Shown here piece by piece: positions 60,188 to 64,000 of a stretch of 64,000 nucleotides of DNA. The notes below the pieces were generated by a model. That model had not been told where the DNA came from and made no database searches. It saw only the letters and a program-made list of their open reading frames with translations. Position 1 is the first letter of the stretch; each line of letters begins with the position of its first letter. A program made the position numbers and the translations under genes. Source of the stretch: Streptomyces bacillaris (GTDB taxonomy: Bacteria; Actinomycetota; Actinomycetes; Streptomycetales; Streptomycetaceae); contig NZ_CP029378.1 in assembly GCF_003268675.1 (NCBI RefSeq), positions 5,456,001 through 5,520,000 on the forward strand, in the 5' to 3' direction.

Positions 60188-63100
60188 ATGCCTCAGTCGA
60201 ACGAGCCCGCTGCCAACGGGAACAACGAAGAGAACACCCCCGGGGACAAGCTGCCGCCGCGCCGCAGGCGCCGCGCCGCTTCCCGCCCCGCCGGCCCGCC
60301 CGGCGGCGCCGTGGCCCCCGCCGCCGAGGAGACCGCCGCACCGGCCGCCGAGGCCGCCGCCGTGGAGACCCCGGCCGCCGCGCCCGAGGAGACCGCACCG
60401 CCCGCCCGTACGCGCCGCCGCGCCGTGCGCAAGGCCACCGCGCCCGCAGGCGCCCCGGAGACGGCCGAGGTGGTCGAGCCGGCCGCCGCGGAGCCCGTCG
60501 CCGCCGAGACCCCGGCCGCCCCCGCTGCCGAAGAGCCCGCCGCCGAGGAGACCCCGGCGCCGCGCACCCGCCGCCGTGCGGTCCGTAAGGCCACCGCTCC
60601 GGCCGGTGCCCCGCAGGCCGCCGAGGCCGTGGAGGCCGTGGCGGTCGTCGAGACCCCGGCCGAGCCGCTCGCGGAGGACGAGGAGGACGAGGAGCCGGTG
60701 GCCGTCGAGCCCGAGGCCGCCCCGGAGCCCGCCGCCCCGCGCCGCCGCCGCGCCTCCCGTAAGGCCACCGCGCCCGCCGGTGCCCCGCAGGCCGCCGAGG
60801 CCGCGGTGATCGTCGAGCCGACCGCCCCCGCCGAGCCGGTGGCCGAGGCCGCCGCCGTGGCCTCCGCGCCCGCCGCGCCCGCCGCCGAGGCCCCGCGCGG
60901 CCGTACCCGCCGCCGCGCCTCCGCCCCGGCCGGTGCCCCGCAGGCCGCCACCGCTGAGCCCGCGGAGGAGCCCGCCGCAGAGCCCGCCGCCGAGGAGGCC
61001 CCGGCGCCGCGCAGCCGCCGCCGCGCCTCCCGTAAGGCCACCGCGCCCGCCGGTGCCCCCGCCGCCGAGGAGACCGTGGTCGTCGAGGAGCCCGTCGAGG
61101 CCGGCGAGAGCCTGCCCGCCGCCGTGGCCGAGGAGCTGGCCGCCGAGGTGGACGAGGTCGAGGAGGCCGCCCCGCGCGGCCGCCAGCGCCGCCGGGCCAC
61201 CGCGGCCGCCGGAAGCCCCGAGTTCACCGCCAAGGCCGAGGAGCCGAGCCGCAAGGGCCGTCGCGCGGCGCGCCCCGCCGTCGCCGTGTTCCAGGCCCCG
61301 GTCTTCGCCGAGCCGATGTTCCAGACCCCCGAGACGGCGGCCGCCGCCGCTGCCGCGGCCGGGTCCTCCTCCCCGTACGACGACATCGACGAGACCGAGG
61401 ACGAGCAGACCGCACAGACCGCGCAGGTCTCCGCGCCCGCCGAGGCCGCGCCGCAGGGCGGCTCGCGCCGCCGTCGCCGCCGCCGTGGTGAGGCCGCCGA
61501 GGCCGAGCAGACCGTCGCGCCCGCCGCCCCGGTGGAGGAGCCCGCCGACGAGGCCCCCGAGGCCGAGGCGGACGAGCACGAGGGCGACGAGAACGACGAG
61601 TACGGCGACCGCCCCTCGCGCCGCCGCCGTCGCGGTGGCCGTCGCCGCCGCCGTGGCGAGGCCCACGACACGGACGAGACCGAGCAGCACGCCGACGAGG
61701 CGCCCGCCCCGGCCCGCGCCGACGAGACCCGCACCGAGGACGAGCAGCCCCAGGTCCAGGAGGCCGACGACGAGGAGGAGAGCGACAGCGACTCCACCGC
61801 CTCCGGTTCGAGCAGCAGCCGCCGTCGCCGTCGCCGCCGTCGCCGCAGCGGTGACGCCGCCCCCGAGAGCGACAACGGCACCGACGACCCGGAGCGTACG
61901 GTCGTCAAGGTCCGCGAGCCCCGCAAGAAGGAGGAGCGCGAGCCGGGCACCGGCTTCGACGAGGTCCAGTCCATCAAGGGCTCGACCCGTATGGAGGCCA
62001 AGAAGCAGCGCCGCCGCGAGGGCCGCGAGCAGGGCCGCCGCCGCGTCCCGATCATCACCGAGGCCGAGTTCCTGGCCCGCCGCGAGGCCGTCGAGCGCGT
62101 GATGGTCGTCCGCCAGAGCGGCGAGCGCACCCAGATCGGCGTCCTCGAGGACAACGTGCTCGTCGAGCACTACGTCAACAAGGAGCAGGCCACCAGCTAC
62201 GTCGGCAACGTCTACCTGGGCAAGGTGCAGAACGTCCTGCCCTCCATGGAGGCCGCCTTCGTCGACATCGGCAAGGGCCGCAACGCCGTCCTGTACGCCG
62301 GTGAGGTCAACTTCGAGGCGCTCGGCATGGCCCACGGGCCGCGCCGCATCGAGACCGCGCTCAAGTCCGGCCAGTCGGTCCTGGTCCAGGTGACCAAGGA
62401 CCCGATCGGCCACAAGGGCGCGCGTCTCACCAGCCAGGTCTCGCTGCCCGGCCGCTACCTGGTCTACGTGCCCGAGGGCTCGATGACCGGGATCAGCCGC
62501 AAGCTGCCCGACACCGAGCGCTCCCGCCTCAAGACCATCCTCAAGAAGATCGTCCCCGAGGACGCGGGCGTCATCGTGCGCACCGCCGCCGAAGGCGCCA
62601 GCGAGGACGAGCTGCGCCGTGACGTCGAGCGGCTCCAGCAGCAGTGGGAGGACATCCAGAAGAAGGCGAAGGGCACCAGCGGCTCCAACGCGCCGACGCT
62701 GCTCTACGGCGAGCCGGACATGACCGTCCGGGTCGTCCGCGACATCTTCAACGAGGACTTCTCCAAGGTCATCGTCAGCGGTGACGACGCCTGGGAGACC
62801 ATCCACGGTTACGTCTCGCACGTGGCGCCCGACCTCACCGAGCGGCTCTCGCGCTGGACCTCCGAGGTCGACGTCTTCGCCACGTACCGCATCGACGAGC
62901 AGCTGATGAAGGCGCTGGACCGCAAGGTCTACCTGCCCAGCGGCGGTTCGCTGGTGATCGACAAGACCGAGGCGATGGTCGTCGTCGACGTCAACACCGG
63001 CAAGTTCACCGGCCAGGGCGGCAACCTGGAGGAGACCGTCACCAGGAACAACCTGGAGGCGGCCGAGGAGATCGTGCGCCAGCTGCGGCTGCGCGACCTC

Positions 63101-64000
63101 GGCGGCATCGTCGTCGTCGACTTCATCGACATGGTGCTGGAGTCCAACCGGGACCTCGTCCTGCGGCGGCTCCTGGAGTGCCTGGGCCGCGACCGCACCA
63201 AGCACCAGGTGGCCGAGGTCACCTCGCTGGGCCTGGTCCAGATGACCCGCAAGCGGGTGGGCCAGGGGCTGCTGGAGTCCTTCTCCGAGACCTGCGTCCA
63301 CTGCAACGGGCGCGGCGTCATCGTCCACATGGAGCAGCCGACGTCCGTCGGTGGCGGCGGGGGCAAGAAGTCCCGCAAGCGCGGCCGCGGCGGCGCGGGC
63401 CACGACCACGAGCACGAGGACCACACGGCCGTCGAGCCGGCGGAGACGGAGGCCGAGCTGGCCGCCGAGGTCGCCGCCCCGGTGGCGGTGGAGCCCGAGG
63501 TCACCGCCGACGAGGAGTTCTACAGCAGCCCGGCCGAGGCCGAGGCGGCTGCCTCGCGCCGTGGCCGCCGCCGGGCGTCCCGCAAGGCGTCGGCCCCGGC
63601 GGGAGCCCCGAAGACCGAGGCGCCCGCCCCGGTGGCGGAGACCGTCGAGGAGCAGGCTCCGGCAGCGGAGCCCGCGACCGAGCGGACTGTCTCCGAGCCT
63701 GAGGCCGCTACCGAGCCCGCGGCTGTCGCCGAGCCCGCAGCCGCCGCTGAGCCCGCGGCCGTCGTGCCCGCGTCGGAGACCCCGGAGGCCACGGAGCCGG
63801 AGGCCGCGCCCCAGGGCCGTACGCGCCGCCGGGCCACCCGTAAGGCGTCCGCCCCGGCGGGCTCGCCGAAGCAGGCCGAGCCGGCGGAGCCGGTGCAGCC
63901 CGCCGAGCCCACCACGGACCCGGTCGCGGCCGAGGACCCGGTCGTCGAGGCGGCTGCCGAGCCCGCCCCCGTGACGGAGGCCCCCGAGGCGGAGGCGCCC
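60188..64000 (+). CDS. rne: Ribonuclease E/G (RNase ES), open at the right edge
   Basis: This endoribonuclease processes and decays RNA. The frame is open from ATG 60188 to the window end (1271 codons), with no stop. The catalytic core lies at about residues 655-1050: an S1 domain (SYVGNVYLGKVQNVLPSMEAAFVDIGKGRNAVLY), the metal-binding aspartates (Asp934 in VVVDVNTGKFTG; Asp978 and Asp981 in VDFIDM) and the zinc-link Cys1036-x-x-Cys1039. On both sides are disordered Ala/Glu/Arg-rich regions with RRRRR runs and eight copies of an RRRAxRKATAPAGAP motif. Streptomyces RNase E has such tails, which bind RNA and partners like PNPase. The 232-base spacer before it (59956-60187) has no gene. Confidence 0.96.
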   Translation, partial: MPQSNEPAANGNNEENTPGDKLPPRRRRRAASRPAGPPGGAVAPAAEETAAPAAEAAAVETPAAAPEETAPPARTRRRAVRKATAPAGAPETAEVVEPAAAEPVAAETPAAPAAEEPAAEETPAPRTRRRAVRKATAPAGAPQAAEAVEAVAVVETPAEPLAEDEEDEEPVAVEPEAAPEPAAPRRRRASRKATAPAGAPQAAEAAVIVEPTAPAEPVAEAAAVASAPAAPAAEAPRGRTRRRASAPAGAPQAATAEPAEEPAAEPAAEEAPAPRSRRRASRKATAPAGAPAAEETVVVEEPVEAGESLPAAVAEELAAEVDEVEEAAPRGRQRRRATAAAGSPEFTAKAEEPSRKGRRAARPAVAVFQAPVFAEPMFQTPETAAAAAAAAGSSSPYDDIDETEDEQTAQTAQVSAPAEAAPQGGSRRRRRRRGEAAEAEQTVAPAAPVEEPADEAPEAEADEHEGDENDEYGDRPSRRRRRGGRRRRRGEAHDTDETEQHADEAPAPARADETRTEDEQPQVQEADDEEESDSDSTASGSSSSRRRRRRRRRSGDAAPESDNGTDDPERTVVKVREPRKKEEREPGTGFDEVQSIKGSTRMEAKKQRRREGREQGRRRVPIITEAEFLARREAVERVMVVRQSGERTQIGVLEDNVLVEHYVNKEQATSYVGNVYLGKVQNVLPSMEAAFVDIGKGRNAVLYAGEVNFEALGMAHGPRRIETALKSGQSVLVQVTKDPIGHKGARLTSQVSLPGRYLVYVPEGSMTGISRKLPDTERSRLKTILKKIVPEDAGVIVRTAAEGASEDELRRDVERLQQQWEDIQKKAKGTSGSNAPTLLYGEPDMTVRVVRDIFNEDFSKVIVSGDDAWETIHGYVSHVAPDLTERLSRWTSEVDVFATYRIDEQLMKALDRKVYLPSGGSLVIDKTEAMVVVDVNTGKFTGQGGNLEETVTRNNLEAAEEIVRQLRLRDLGGIVVVDFIDMVLESNRDLVLRRLLECLGRDRTKHQVAEVTSLGLVQMTRKRVGQGLLESFSETCVHCNGRGVIVHMEQPTSVGGGGGKKSRKRGRGGAGHDHEHEDHTAVEPAETEAELAAEVAAPVAVEPEVTADEEFYSSPAEAEAAASRRGRRRASRKASAPAGAPKTEAPAPVAETVEEQAPAAEPATERTVSEPEAATEPAAVAEPAAAAEPAAVVPASETPEATEPEAAPQGRTRRRATRKASAPAGSPKQAEPAEPVQPAEPTTDPVAAEDPVVEAAAEPAPVTEAPEAEAP

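Noticed and set aside
60077..63424. Open frame of 1115 codons on the minus strand over rne
   Set aside because: Its Leu/Gly/Arg low-complexity product is the antisense of the Ala/Glu/Arg-rich RNase E frame; the plus-strand frame has complete RNase E motifs.

Overview
The window is chromosomal DNA of a Streptomyces or a very close relative. It has very high GC with near-saturated GC at third codon positions, many GTG starts, several probably leaderless genes with a -10 box 6-7 bases before the start, and family-typical genes (mycothiol-dependent reductase, two clpP genes plus clpX, mreB-mreC-mreD-mrdA-rodA, RNase E/G with long arginine/alanine-rich tails). From memory, the order pepN ... sodF ... 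rpiB ... tig-clpP1-clpP2-clpX-valS-folC-ndk-mreBCD-mrdA-rodA ... rne matches the central core of Streptomyces chromosomes. No search was run.

Layout: 0-8.1 kb holds an N-terminal fragment of an AbiEi-like protein, aminopeptidase N, a mycothiol-type reductase, and a convergent pair of genes (VOC protein, flavin amine oxidase) broken by five single-base indels. These are followed by an aldehyde dehydrogenase and a divergent TetR regulator. 8.2-12.4 kb is an accessory-looking module with lower third-position GC: a small helical WXG-like protein, a 762-aa protein with an N-terminal WXG hairpin, and a membrane-anchored protein made of two four-cysteine halves. 12.4-16.1 kb carries small regulatory pairs (XRE/DUF2975, ArsR/DUF2071), each with a visible inverted repeat upstream, plus a hexapeptide acetyltransferase. 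16.2-20.6 kb groups sodF (with a Nur-like box), transketolase and a tailed Dps. 20.6-28 kb holds a PH-domain membrane protein, three amino-acid permeases and bioY. 28-36 kb holds rpiB, a Nei-type glycosylase, an Eis-like acetyltransferase, a SpoIIE-type phosphatase, a cation/proton antiporter, a membrane acyltransferase and a 64-aa membrane protein. 36-64 kb is the core block: tRNA-Gly and tRNA-Pro, trigger factor, ClpP1/ClpP2/ClpX, ValRS, FolC, Ndk, the MreBCD/PBP2/RodA wall-synthesis cluster, a CYTH-CHAD protein, a radical SAM pair flanking a tryptophan-rich repeat membrane protein, and RNase E/G running off the right edge.

Most unusual signals: (1) at least five genes end in short imperfect tandem repeats whose unit contains the gene's own stop codon, with copy spacing mostly a multiple of three, and two more gene ends have tandem repeats of similar length just downstream; (2) the three-gene WXG module; (3) four perfectly phased 11-bp repeats in front of the antiporter; (4) a membrane protein built from recurring W-x-Y...LTPVGR modules and 11-residue repeats; (5) eight copies of an RRRAxRKATAPAGAP motif on both sides of the RNase E core; (6) two genes whose best-supported start codon is non-canonical (CTG, ATC).
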